In this document: positions 19,514-26,161 of the stretch, piece by piece
Numbering within the stretch: the stretch's first letter is position 1
Layout: each line of letters begins with the position of its first letter
DNA from: Verrucomicrobiota bacterium
GTDB lineage: Bacteria; Verrucomicrobiota; Verrucomicrobiia; Opitutales; Opitutaceae
Direction of reading: 5' to 3'
Assembly (NCBI GenBank): GCA_023443455.1
Contig: JAEZUE010000071.1
Location: 1 to 26,161 of the forward strand
Length of the DNA: 26,161 bases
Position numbers and translations under genes: made by a program
The notes under the pieces: generated by a model
What the model was told of the DNA's origin: nothing
What the model saw: the letters and a program-made list of their open reading frames with translations, nothing else
Database searches by the model: none

Positions 19514-20587
19514 ATGAAACTGCCGATCATCATCAACGAGGCCGGCAAGATCTACATCGAAGCCGTCCCCCAGCTGGCCTGGGGCAGAGGCAAGGAATGT
19601 ACCTTGATCGGCGCGCTGGAAGCAGCCCTCGCTGTCACCGCGACGCCCCACACCTACGAAAACCTCATGGGCTGGAGCGGCCTCGCATTCCGCACCCGCT
19701 GGTATCGCGGCGACACCGGCCGGCACTGGTGCCCGTCGAGCCCGGTGGGCGAATGCCCCGAGGAACTCGACCTGCTGCGCAAGGCCACCGGCTGGGAACT
19801 GCCCACCGAATGCCACCTCGAGGGCGAAGGCCGCACCCCGGCCGACTACGCCTCGACCATCGCCCAGGAGATCCGCGCCGGCCGGCCGATGCTCGCCTAC
19901 GAGCCGCAGCTCAACGTCACCACCATCTTCGGCTTCGAGGACGAGGGCCGCACATTGTTGCTGCGCGACTACATGACCGACGAACCGATGCTGCGGTTGC
20001 CGATCGAGAAGCTCGGTCCGTTCCTCTGCTTCCTCGGCCAACGCCACGACGGCCTGCCCGCCCGCGAGGCCATGCTCGCCGGACTCCTCCACGGGGTCGA
20101 CAACTGGCACCGCAGCCACGCGCCGGCCGCCGCCGGCCGCTACTGGTACGGGCGGGCCGCGCTCCTGAAGTGGCGCGAGGACCTGATGCACGCCGAGATC
20201 CACGATTCGGATTCACGCAAGCTGCTCTTCTTCGTCAACTGGTGGAACTTCGACACGCTCGCCGACGCCCGCGCCTCGGCCGAACGTTTCCTGCGCCGCA
20301 ACTCCGAGTTTTTCCTCGGCCGCCAGCACCGCCACCTGCTCCTCGCCGCGGATCTCTTCGCCGACGAAGCGCGCTACCTGCGCCGCATCGCCTCCGAACG
20401 CCAGTCGTTCCTCGGCCCATGGACCGGCAAGGGCCTCGAGAACTGGACGCCCGGCGTACGCCAACGCGAGATCGACGCCCTGCGCCATGTGCTCGAATTG
20501 GAAACTGAAGCCTTCGGCGAACTGGAGAACATGATCGACGCCGCCGAAGCCCACATGGACATGGGCATCGCCGCCGCCACGGTCTGA
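19514..20587 (+). CDS. BtrH-like protein (possible papain/C39-like fold), role unknown
   Basis: A 357-aa cytoplasmic-looking protein without signal peptide or membrane helix. The N-terminal half (ECTLIGALEAALAV from about residue 28, LMGWSGLAFRTRWYRG, HWCPSSPVGECPEELDLL) resembles proteins annotated as BtrH N-terminal or C39-peptidase-like, a fold used both for proteolysis and for acyl transfer. C29 lies where a nucleophile might sit, but that is a guess. A central segment (LAYEPQLNVTTIFGFEDEGRTLLLRDY) fits the beta part of that fold. The C-terminal third is helical (FLRRNSEFFLGRQHRHLLLAADLFADEARYLRRIA). ATG 19514 is preferred over TTG 19502 because GGAG (19504-19507) sits six bases before it. 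Its own promoter and terminator make it a single-gene unit next to the kinases; regulation by them is possible but unproven. Confidence 0.6.
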   Translation: MKLPIIINEAGKIYIEAVPQLAWGRGKECTLIGALEAALAVTATPHTYENLMGWSGLAFRTRWYRGDTGRHWCPSSPVGECPEELDLLRKATGWELPTECHLEGEGRTPADYASTIAQEIRAGRPMLAYEPQLNVTTIFGFEDEGRTLLLRDYMTDEPMLRLPIEKLGPFLCFLGQRHDGLPAREAMLAGLLHGVDNWHRSHAPAAAGRYWYGRAALLKWREDLMHAEIHDSDSRKLLFFVNWWNFDTLADARASAERFLRRNSEFFLGRQHRHLLLAADLFADEARYLRRIASERQSFLGPWTGKGLENWTPGVRQREIDALRHVLELETEAFGELENMIDAAEAHMDMGIAAATV

Positions 20588-20628
20588 CAGAAGCAAGGTT
20601 CGCCCCCTCCCACACGGCATTGTCTCCA

Positions 20629-20660
20629 CGCCCTCCCGGCTCCGACCGGGAGGGCGTTTC
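20629..20660 (+). terminator. Rho-independent terminator
   Basis: A perfect 11-bp stem, CGCCCTCCCGG (20629-20639) against CCGGGAGGGCG (20646-20656), encloses a six-base loop and is followed by TTTCTTC. It lies 42 bases after the stop of the BtrH-like gene and must end that transcript. Confidence 0.85.
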
Positions 20661-20748
20661 TTCAGGAGCCACAGCCAACAGAAGCCAGACAGCCGTCCAA
20701 GCCGGGGAAATGCCGGAGAGCGGATCCTCCCCGCCAGATCTCCCAGTG

Positions 20749-20900
20749 GTAGTGCCGGGTTGCCGGACAAGTAGGACCGATCTGCGACCGGTTCCCGGCA
20801 AAATGGGCCAACGGGTTGGCTACCTCCAAGAGGTCCAATCGGAGACGTGGACCTACTGCGCCGCCATGAATTTTGAGTAGGAACCGGTCTGTGACCGGTT
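20749..20900. repeat. Cluster of GTAG-headed REP-like hairpins
   Basis: Three units lie within about 130 bases. Unit 1 (plus, GTAG 20771-20774) has an imperfect stem ending at 20793. Unit 2 (minus, GTAG at 20856-20853) has a 6-bp stem, AGGTCC 20831-20836 against GGACCT 20849-20854. Unit 3 (plus, GTAG 20877-20880) has a perfect 7-bp stem, AACCGGT against ACCGGTT, at 20882-20900. Units 1 and 3 are diverged copies of one sequence, differing by one indel and a few substitutions. A weaker GTAG plus 4-bp hairpin begins at 20749. The plus/minus/plus order resembles REP clusters (BIMEs) that RAYT transposases spread. No RAYT gene is visible. Confidence 0.6.
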
Positions 20901-21396
20901 CGCTTGGGTGGCGCTGCGAGGACCGGCACACGGACACGGGACTGACCGAAGCAGACAGCCCGGTCGTGAACTGGCCGTTGATCGCCGAACCACCCCGCCC
21001 ATGCCCGCCGGACGATAGGCCCCTGCTGGACCCCGCATCGGTTGCCCCTGCAACCCTATCGAGCCTACCGCCCGGCAGACTGCCGCCGCCTGCCATGTTG
21101 GCGACGGTCGACGGCAGCGGGCAGAAACCGGTACTCATGCGAGGGAAGGAGCCCCCGCGGGCGGGCACGGCCTTCACCGACTTGGTCCCCTGCTCCGAAC
21201 CATGGGTGCATCTTCTGCTCCTGGCCCATGACACCGCCCCTCTGGGCGACTCGTTGCGTCGGTTCCCCGAGTATCCGATCGGCCGTGCCCGCCGCTGCTT
21301 CGAGGAACATCTGGATCGTGCCGTGGGTCATATGCACCTCCTGTGGGACCGGCGGAAAGATACGCCCATCGGAGGCGCACCGCCAGCGGCCCGACG
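20901..21396. other. Region without a recognisable gene
   Basis: About 500 bases between the REP-like cluster and the terminator of the peptidase gene. A plus-strand frame is open from 20873 to 21496 but runs through the terminator and into the end of the opposite-strand peptidase gene, so it cannot be a real gene as it stands. Its segment from about 21140 to 21380 has a codon-like G/C third-position pattern (FTDLVPCSEPWVHLLLLAHDT and onwards), so a decayed gene remnant is possible. I could not match it to a family. A small hairpin, GGTTGC against GCAACC, lies at 21040-21055. Confidence 0.35.
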
Positions 21397-21428
21397 AAAA
21401 AAAAGCGCACCGTTTCCGGTGCGCTTTT
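21397..21428 (-). terminator. Rho-independent terminator of the peptidase gene
   Basis: GCGCACCG (21405-21412) pairs with CGGTGCGC (21417-21424) around a four-base loop. On the minus strand the hairpin is followed by eight T residues (plus-strand A run 21397-21404), and with the flanking A/T pairs the stem extends to 12 bp. It lies 24 bases beyond the peptidase stop. The four T residues on the other side could also stop plus-strand transcription. Confidence 0.85.
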
Positions 21429-21452
21429 CGCCGACAAAAGAACAGTGCGGTC

Positions 21453-23333
21453 TCACTTCCCCCGCTTGGCGAGAATCGCCTCGATCTGGTCCATGATCGA
21501 GTTCATCCGCTTGACCAGCGCGCGGTACGGCTCCGGCGTGGCCAGGTCCACCCCGGCCTTCTTCACCAGCTCGTAGGGATAGTCGCTGCCACCGGCCTTC
21601 AGCAGGTCGAGATACGTATCCACGGCTCCGGGTTCACCGGCGAGGATGCGCTCCGCGAAGGCCTGCGAGGCGGCGATCGAGGTCGCGTACTGGAAGACGT
21701 AGAAGTTGTAGTAGAAGTGCGGGATGTAGGCCCACTCCACCGTCACGAAATCGTCGATCTTGAGCACGCCCTCGGCGTCGCCGTGGTAGCGGCGCAGGAT
21801 GTCGCCGTAGATCCGGGTCAGCGACTCGCCCGAGAGGGCGTTGCCCTTCTCGACCTCCTCGTGGATGCGCAGCTCGAACTCGGCGAACATCGCCTGCCGG
21901 AAGAACGTGCCGCGCAGGCCCTCGAGCGCGCTGCCCAGGTAGTAGAGCCGCTCGTCGTCGTCGGCCGCGATCTTGAGCATGTGCTCGAGCAGCAGCGCCT
22001 CGTTCAGCGTCGAGGCGATCTCCGCGGTGAAGATCTTGTAGTGGGCGACCGGAGCCGGCTGGGTGCGGTTCGCCAGCACCGAGTGCTGCCCGTGGCCCCA
22101 CTCGTGGGCGAAGGTCGTCACCGACTCGTAGTCGTCGTTGTAATTAAGGAGCACGTACGGATGGGCGTCGTGCACGTAGCCCGCCATGTACGCGCCGGAG
22201 CGTTTGCCCTTGCGCGGGTAGACGTGGGCGTAGCGGCCGTCGACGCTCGCCTTCAGGTCGGCGACATACGATTCGCCGAGCGGGCGCACGGCCGCGAGGG
22301 TGAGCTCCTTCGCCTGCCCGTACGGAAACTCCTTCTCGAGGTTCACGATGGCCGGGTAGATGTCCCAGTAGCGCAGGTCCTCCACCCCGAGCATGCGGCC
22401 GCGCAGCTTGAAGTAGCGGTGCAGCGTCGGCAGGTTCGCGTTGGTCTCCTCGAGCAGCGTGCGGTACACCGCCTCGGGCACGTTGTTGCCGGAGAGCGAG
22501 GCGGCGAGGGAACTGGGGTGCTTGCGCACCTTCGCGCCAAACCAGTCGGTCTTCACCTGCGCAAACAGCGAGGTGCCGAACGTGCGCTCGTACTCCTTGA
22601 ACTTGCCCCAGAACGCGCGGAACACCGCCTCGCGGTCCGCCCGGTTTGCCGCCGCGCGGAAACGGGTATAGCCGGCCTGGTCGAGGCGCGCCTCCGCTCC
22701 GTCGGCGAGCGTGATCGTCGGCCACGGCACATCGGCGTTGGCCAGGATGCCGTAGATCGAACTCGGGGTGTCGCTGATCATGCCGACCGCCGAGAGCACC
22801 TCCTCGGCCTCGGCGCCGAGCGTGTGCGGCGCGTTGCGCAGCGTATCGAAAATCGGGAAACGATAGACGGCCAGCCGGGGCTCGGCGGCGAGAAAGGCCC
22901 TCAGCTTCTCCTCACCCACGGCGAGCAGCTCCGGATCCACGAAGCTGGCCGCACCCGACACCTCGGCGCCGAGCATGTCCATGCCCTGGTTGCGCTCCAT
23001 CGCCGCCGCATCGCGCAGGTTCTCGTCGGACGAGAGGCTGGCGTAGGAGCCGAGCCGCAGATAACGGGACTGGATGTCGGTGAGCAGCTCCATCGCGTCG
23101 GCGAGGGTCGCCGCGCTCTCGCCCAGGCGCCCCTTGTAGGCGGCCAGTTTCGGCAGCTGCGCGACCAGATCGGCCTTCGCGGCATCGAAAGCTGCGGCGT
23201 CCTTGAAAAGCAACGAGAGGTCCCAGACATGGGCGGGATCCTCGGAGGGCGACACTGCCGCCGGCGCGGCCGGTTCGGCATGCAAACAGGGGAGCATGGC
23301 GAGCGAGAGAAGCAAGAGCCTGGAGTGATGCAT
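21453..23333 (-). CDS. pepF: Exported M3-family oligoendopeptidase F-like metallopeptidase
   Basis: A 626-aa zinc metallopeptidase that cleaves medium-length peptides. The HEXXH site is H410-E411-W-G-H414 in TFAHEWGHGQHS, and the third zinc ligand is E438 in FTAEIASTLNE, spaced as in family M3. Other PepF blocks are present: the N-terminal WDLSLLFKD, the GSYASLSSDEN segment and the C-terminal YNFYVFQYATSIAASQAF. ATG at 23333 gives a signal peptide (MHHSRLLLLSLAMLPCLHA, then EPAAPAA), so the mature enzyme should be periplasmic. Most well-studied PepF proteins are cytoplasmic, which makes the export unusual. The frame is open upstream but that stretch overlaps the divergent gene. It ends at a strong terminator. 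The gene is divergent from the DTW gene across 166 bases. The family is firm; the symbol is by similarity. Confidence 0.9.
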   Translation of the reverse strand: MHHSRLLLLSLAMLPCLHAEPAAPAAVSPSEDPAHVWDLSLLFKDAAAFDAAKADLVAQLPKLAAYKGRLGESAATLADAMELLTDIQSRYLRLGSYASLSSDENLRDAAAMERNQGMDMLGAEVSGAASFVDPELLAVGEEKLRAFLAAEPRLAVYRFPIFDTLRNAPHTLGAEAEEVLSAVGMISDTPSSIYGILANADVPWPTITLADGAEARLDQAGYTRFRAAANRADREAVFRAFWGKFKEYERTFGTSLFAQVKTDWFGAKVRKHPSSLAASLSGNNVPEAVYRTLLEETNANLPTLHRYFKLRGRMLGVEDLRYWDIYPAIVNLEKEFPYGQAKELTLAAVRPLGESYVADLKASVDGRYAHVYPRKGKRSGAYMAGYVHDAHPYVLLNYNDDYESVTTFAHEWGHGQHSVLANRTQPAPVAHYKIFTAEIASTLNEALLLEHMLKIAADDDERLYYLGSALEGLRGTFFRQAMFAEFELRIHEEVEKGNALSGESLTRIYGDILRRYHGDAEGVLKIDDFVTVEWAYIPHFYYNFYVFQYATSIAASQAFAERILAGEPGAVDTYLDLLKAGGSDYPYELVKKAGVDLATPEPYRALVKRMNSIMDQIEAILAKRGK

Positions 23334-23499
23334 GGCGGCTAGGCTTGGCCGAAACGATTGAAACTCCAGTCGGAAACCGTCGCACCGACCGAAGTATGCA
23401 GCAGCCTTCCCACGCTCCGCGGGCCCACAACAACCGCTTCTGCTGCACGGCCCGCTTCCACCGTTGACGCGGGCGCTCCGCGCCGACGCGATTCCTCCC

Positions 23500-24195
23500 A
23501 TGTCCCGCGATTTCGTCGCACGCCCGCGCCCCCGCTGCCCGACCTGCAAGAAACCACCGAAGTGGTGCCTATGCGGCGCGGCCGTCGAGATCGCCTGCCC
23601 CTTGGCCATCGACGTGCTCATGCACTACTGCGAGGCGTTCCGCCCGAGCAGCACCGGGCACCTCATCAACCGACTCTTCCCCGACTCCCGCCAATTCCTC
23701 GCCGGTGGCGGCCGCCAAATCGACCGCGCCGCGATCCAGCGCCCCGACCGCGAGCTCTGGATTCTGCACCCGCAGGGCAAGCTCCCGCCGGCCGAGGCCC
23801 GCCCCGAGGACACCCAGATCCTGCTGATCGATGGCAGCTGGAAACAGGCGTCCGATCTGCTCCGCTCCATGCCCGGCTGGGGCCGCATGGTCCGCCTGCC
23901 CATGGCGGGCGAGAGCCGTTTTCACCTCCGGGCCCAGCAAGGCGACCACCAGTTTTCCACCGTCGAGGCACTGTTGTTCATGCTCGAATTCTTCGGTCTG
24001 GAAAACGCCCGCGCGCAGCTCGACCTCCAGTTCGAGCTCCATGTGTACGCCGGACTGCTCGCCCGCGGAAAACAGGCCGAGGCCCGGCGCTACCTCGAGG
24101 ACAGCCCGGTGGCCCAGGCCTATCCCGAATACATCGCCCGGTGGGATCCGAAATGGACCGCCACGCGAACCAACTCCACCGGGACCGCGGGCTGA
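23500..24195 (+). CDS. DTW-domain protein, probable tRNA-uridine aminocarboxypropyltransferase
   Basis: A 231-aa protein of the DTW family, whose characterised members add the 3-amino-3-carboxypropyl group of SAM to uridines in tRNA (acp3U). It has the N-terminal Cys cluster C13, C16, C23, C25 (RCPTCKKPPKWCLCG), the HYCEAFRPSSTGHLINRLF block, and the name-giving motif as DGSW (111-114, ILLIDGSWKQAS) with Ser in place of Thr. The following RLPMAGESRFHLR and STVEALLFMLE blocks are also family-like. ATG 23500 is used because the Cys cluster begins soon after; an in-frame TTG at 23464 lacks support. No ribosome site is evident. It converges on the epimerase gene with only 39 bases between the stops. 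The target uridine cannot be told. Confidence 0.85.
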   Translation: MSRDFVARPRPRCPTCKKPPKWCLCGAAVEIACPLAIDVLMHYCEAFRPSSTGHLINRLFPDSRQFLAGGGRQIDRAAIQRPDRELWILHPQGKLPPAEARPEDTQILLIDGSWKQASDLLRSMPGWGRMVRLPMAGESRFHLRAQQGDHQFSTVEALLFMLEFFGLENARAQLDLQFELHVYAGLLARGKQAEARRYLEDSPVAQAYPEYIARWDPKWTATRTNSTGTAG

Positions 24196-24234
24196 GTGGT
24201 CACGGTCGGCCGCTCCGCCCGCCTCGTCGGCCCA

Positions 24235-25599
24235 CTATTTCGCCACCGGGCTTTCGCCCAGAAGCTTCTCCACGCGGTCGATGACCTCCAGGCAGGCACG
24301 GCCGTTGTGGTACGGGCATTTCCACATGCCCGCCTTCGGCCGCTTCGGCGGCACCCGCCCCTTCTCGTCGCGCCCCCAGAACCATTCGCCATTCTCCCGG
24401 TCGACGATCCGGGACTCGATGTAGCGCCACGAACGCCGCGCCGTGCCGAGAAACTCGGCATCGCCGGAAAGCTGGTACGCATTGAGGAAACCGACCACCG
24501 CCTCGGCCTGCGGCCACCAGTCCTTGCCCGCATCGGTCAGCCCATGCGGGTCCGCCTCGTTGAAGAGTCCGCCGTCGCTGTCGAAACCCTCGGCCCGCGT
24601 CACCCGCGCGATCGCGAGGGACACCGGTTGCATCCGCTTCTCCGATTCACGGTCGCCGAGCACCTCGACCGCCTCGGCCAGCAGCCAGCTGAACTCGATG
24701 TCGTGCCCATACGAGATGCCATCCGACCGCGGCGACCAGTCGGCGGCCATGAGCAGGTGCAGGTGGTTTGTCTTCGGGTCGACGACACGGGTGACCATGC
24801 GATCCACCAGCTCCGCCAGGCGGCTGCGCAGCTCCGCGTCCGGCCAGACCCGGAGCAGGTTCGTGTAGGCCTCCATCACATGGAGCATCGTGTTCTGCGA
24901 CTTCGGCTCGGGCGTGGCCATCAGGCTCTTGGTCCCCTCCTCGAGTTCCGTCCAGTCGCGTTCGAAGGCCTCGAAATACCCGCCCTGCACCGGATCGTAG
25001 GCATGCGCCTCCACCAGGCGGAACAACTTGATCGCACGATCGAGCGCATGCCGGTCGCCGGTGGCACGGAAATATTCGGAGTATCCATACAGCGCGAAGA
25101 CCTGCGCATAGATCTGTTTGCGCGTTTCCTGCGGTCGACCGTTCGCCTTGACCGACCAGAAGACGCCGCCGTGCTCCTCGTCCCAGAAGCGGCTCTCCAA
25201 GTCGTCGTACGCATGGCGCGCCATCGCGAGATAGGCCCGATCCTGGAAACGACGATGGGCCGCCGAAAACGTCCACAAGATGCGCGACGAGAGCAGCGCC
25301 CCTTTGGGCGCCCCCGAGCGCACCTTCTTCTTGCCGCTGATCTCCCCGTGAAAACCGCCGTCCTCCACGTCGCGGGCATGCTCCAACCAGAACGGCAAAA
25401 TGTTGCCACGTAGTTCGGCCTCCGCCCGCTTGGCCAAATCCTGCAGCGCTTCGCGCTCCGCGGCGGACTGGACTTGAAACTGCTCGCCGTGGGACGAAGT
25501 CGAATCTCGGTTCATGGCGGAAATGGACTCTTGGGAAGCGCCGAAAGAGACCGAGCTGAGGAGCGCGGTCGCGGCGAGGGTGAAGGCAAGGGAACGCAT
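24235..25599 (-). CDS. N-acylglucosamine 2-epimerase family, cellobiose/mannobiose 2-epimerase-like, with signal peptide
   Basis: A 454-aa protein of the AGE superfamily with an (alpha/alpha)6 barrel. Sequence blocks point to the disaccharide 2-epimerase branch: GGFHGEISGKKKVRSGAPKGALLSSRILWTFSAAHR, SYGHDIEFSWLLAEAVEVLG, WWPQAEAVVGF and KCPYHNGRACLEV. Candidate catalytic histidines are H240 (NTMLHVMEAY), H299 (YGHDIE) and H431 (CPYHNG). Their spacing of 59 and 132 residues closely matches that recalled for known cellobiose 2-epimerases. Such enzymes convert cellobiose or mannobiose at the reducing-end C2. ATG at 25599 gives a signal peptide (MRSLAFTLAATALLSSVSFGA), placing the enzyme outside the cytoplasm, which is unusual for the class. 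A TTG at 25620 is the only longer start and is not favoured. No clear ribosome site. It is divergent from metH. Confidence 0.88.
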   Translation of the reverse strand: MRSLAFTLAATALLSSVSFGASQESISAMNRDSTSSHGEQFQVQSAAEREALQDLAKRAEAELRGNILPFWLEHARDVEDGGFHGEISGKKKVRSGAPKGALLSSRILWTFSAAHRRFQDRAYLAMARHAYDDLESRFWDEEHGGVFWSVKANGRPQETRKQIYAQVFALYGYSEYFRATGDRHALDRAIKLFRLVEAHAYDPVQGGYFEAFERDWTELEEGTKSLMATPEPKSQNTMLHVMEAYTNLLRVWPDAELRSRLAELVDRMVTRVVDPKTNHLHLLMAADWSPRSDGISYGHDIEFSWLLAEAVEVLGDRESEKRMQPVSLAIARVTRAEGFDSDGGLFNEADPHGLTDAGKDWWPQAEAVVGFLNAYQLSGDAEFLGTARRSWRYIESRIVDRENGEWFWGRDEKGRVPPKRPKAGMWKCPYHNGRACLEVIDRVEKLLGESPVAK

Positions 25600-25705
25600 C
25601 TTGTTGGTGAAAAAGCCCAAAAACGAAACACCCCGATTTCCAAAGGCAAGAGCCGCGGTGCCGGATCCCGACTATTGCCTGTGGCACACCTTGGAACAAT
25701 AAGCC

Positions 25706-25729
25706 ATCAACGCATCTGCTAACGTTGAT
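25706..25729. promoter_or_regulatory. Palindrome between the epimerase gene and metH, possible operator
   Basis: ATCAACG (25706-25712) and CGTTGAT (25723-25729) form a perfect 7-bp inverted repeat with a 10-base spacer, in the most AT-rich part of the 177-bp divergent region. The right arm also contains the hexamer AACGTT, typical of some LacI-family half sites. It could be an operator for either gene. I see no SAM or cobalamin riboswitch architecture in the short leader and no convincing promoter hexamers. Confidence 0.4.
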
Positions 25730-25776
25730 ATGTTTTGCTTTGACCAACCGAACCACCTCGTCATGTTCCGCCCACG

Positions 25777-26161
25777 ATGTCCGCCACCTCGCACGCCTAC
25801 ACCAACCAGTCCGCCGCCGCGCTCACCGCACTTTTCGACCAGCGCATCGCCATCCTCGACGGCGCCATGGGCTCGATGATCCAGGGCTACGGTCTGAAGG
25901 AGGCCGACTTCCGCGGCACGCGTTTCGCCGCCCACCCGCACGACCTCCAGGGCAACAACGACCTGCTCTGCCTCACGCGCCCCGACGTCGTCACCGAGAT
26001 CCACGCACGCTACTTCGCCGCCGGCGCCGACCTGGTCGAGACCAACACCTTCAACGCCACCGCCATCTCGCAGGCCGACTACAGGACCGAGCACCTCGCC
26101 GCGGAGATCAACTCCGCCGCCGTCGCCTGCGCCCGCTCCGCTGCGCGCGCCGCCGAGGCTG
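25777..26161 (+). CDS. metH: Cobalamin-dependent methionine synthase, N-terminal part
   Basis: The gene runs off the right edge; 128 codons are visible. The N-terminal homocysteine-binding module is recognisable: ILDGAMGSMIQ, EADFRGTRF, LQGNNDLLCLTRPDVV, IHARYFAAGADLVETNTFNATAISQADY. MetH transfers a methyl group from methyltetrahydrofolate through methylcobalamin to homocysteine to give methionine in the cytoplasm. The zinc-binding cysteines, folate, cobalamin and reactivation domains lie beyond the window. The usual GAMGT is GAMGS here. ATG 25777 has no purine-rich ribosome site before it. Assignment is firm for the module; a stand-alone homocysteine methyltransferase cannot be fully excluded from this fragment, but the full block pattern is that of MetH. 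Confidence 0.92.
   Translation, partial: MSATSHAYTNQSAAALTALFDQRIAILDGAMGSMIQGYGLKEADFRGTRFAAHPHDLQGNNDLLCLTRPDVVTEIHARYFAAGADLVETNTFNATAISQADYRTEHLAAEINSAAVACARSAARAAEA

Noticed and set aside
20873..21496. Plus-strand ORF of 207 codons as a real gene
   Set aside because: It starts inside a REP-like hairpin, crosses a strong terminator and enters the 3' end of the opposite-strand peptidase gene; no family match.
25600..25776. SAM or cobalamin riboswitch upstream of metH
   Set aside because: I found no recognisable conserved core or multi-stem architecture in the 177 bases; only a simple palindrome is present.

Overview
The window is GC-rich throughout, with strong G/C preference at third codon positions, few Shine-Dalgarno sequences, long chance open frames on the opposite strand, and large propeller-sensor hybrid kinases with Y_Y_Y domains. 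Together with GTAG-headed REP-like hairpins this suggests Verrucomicrobiota, perhaps an Opitutales relative. That placement is inference from style and gene content, not from a marker gene.

Layout. (1) 1-4970 is an accessory, defence-type stretch: the 3' part of a type I methyltransferase gene (hsdM), a two-TRD specificity gene (hsdS) whose linker holds a large imperfect inverted repeat, an unrecognised 257-aa gene tightly coupled to a PIN-domain nuclease gene, a 70-aa ORF resembling an antitoxin fragment, and a DUF429 gene. No hsdR lies in the window. (2) 4970-6606 holds trpS, preceded by a REP-like hairpin and a polypyrimidine tract and followed by short GA/CT repeats. (3) 6607-19265 is the centrepiece: three consecutive same-strand paralogous hybrid histidine kinases of 1401, 1384 and 1398 aa. 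Each has a signal peptide, propeller sensor, Y_Y_Y domain, one membrane helix, coiled coil, HisKA, HATPase and two receiver domains. No HPt, DNA-binding or effector gene accompanies them. (4) 19389-20660 is a self-contained transcription unit with a near-consensus promoter, an RBS, a gene for a BtrH-like (papain-fold-like) protein and a perfect 11-bp-stem terminator. (5) 20749-21396 has a cluster of GTAG-headed hairpins and about 500 bases with no recognisable gene. (6) 21397-26161 holds housekeeping or metabolic genes: an exported M3 oligoendopeptidase (minus), a DTW-domain tRNA-modification gene (plus), a signal-peptide-bearing cellobiose 2-epimerase-like gene (minus), and the start of metH (plus), the last two divergent across a 177-bp region with a palindrome.

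How they fit together. hsdM and hsdS overlap by ATGA and form the modification arm of a restriction-modification system. The 257-aa/PIN pair sits where extra defence or toxin-antitoxin modules often ride. The three kinases probably form one operon that arose by tandem duplication: their catalytic cores are nearly identical even at silent sites while the sensors differ, so they probably read related ligands into a shared output encoded elsewhere. The first kinase carries an exact two-heptad insertion in its signalling coiled coil. The most novel-looking items are this triple kinase array and the 257-aa/PIN pair beside the type I locus.
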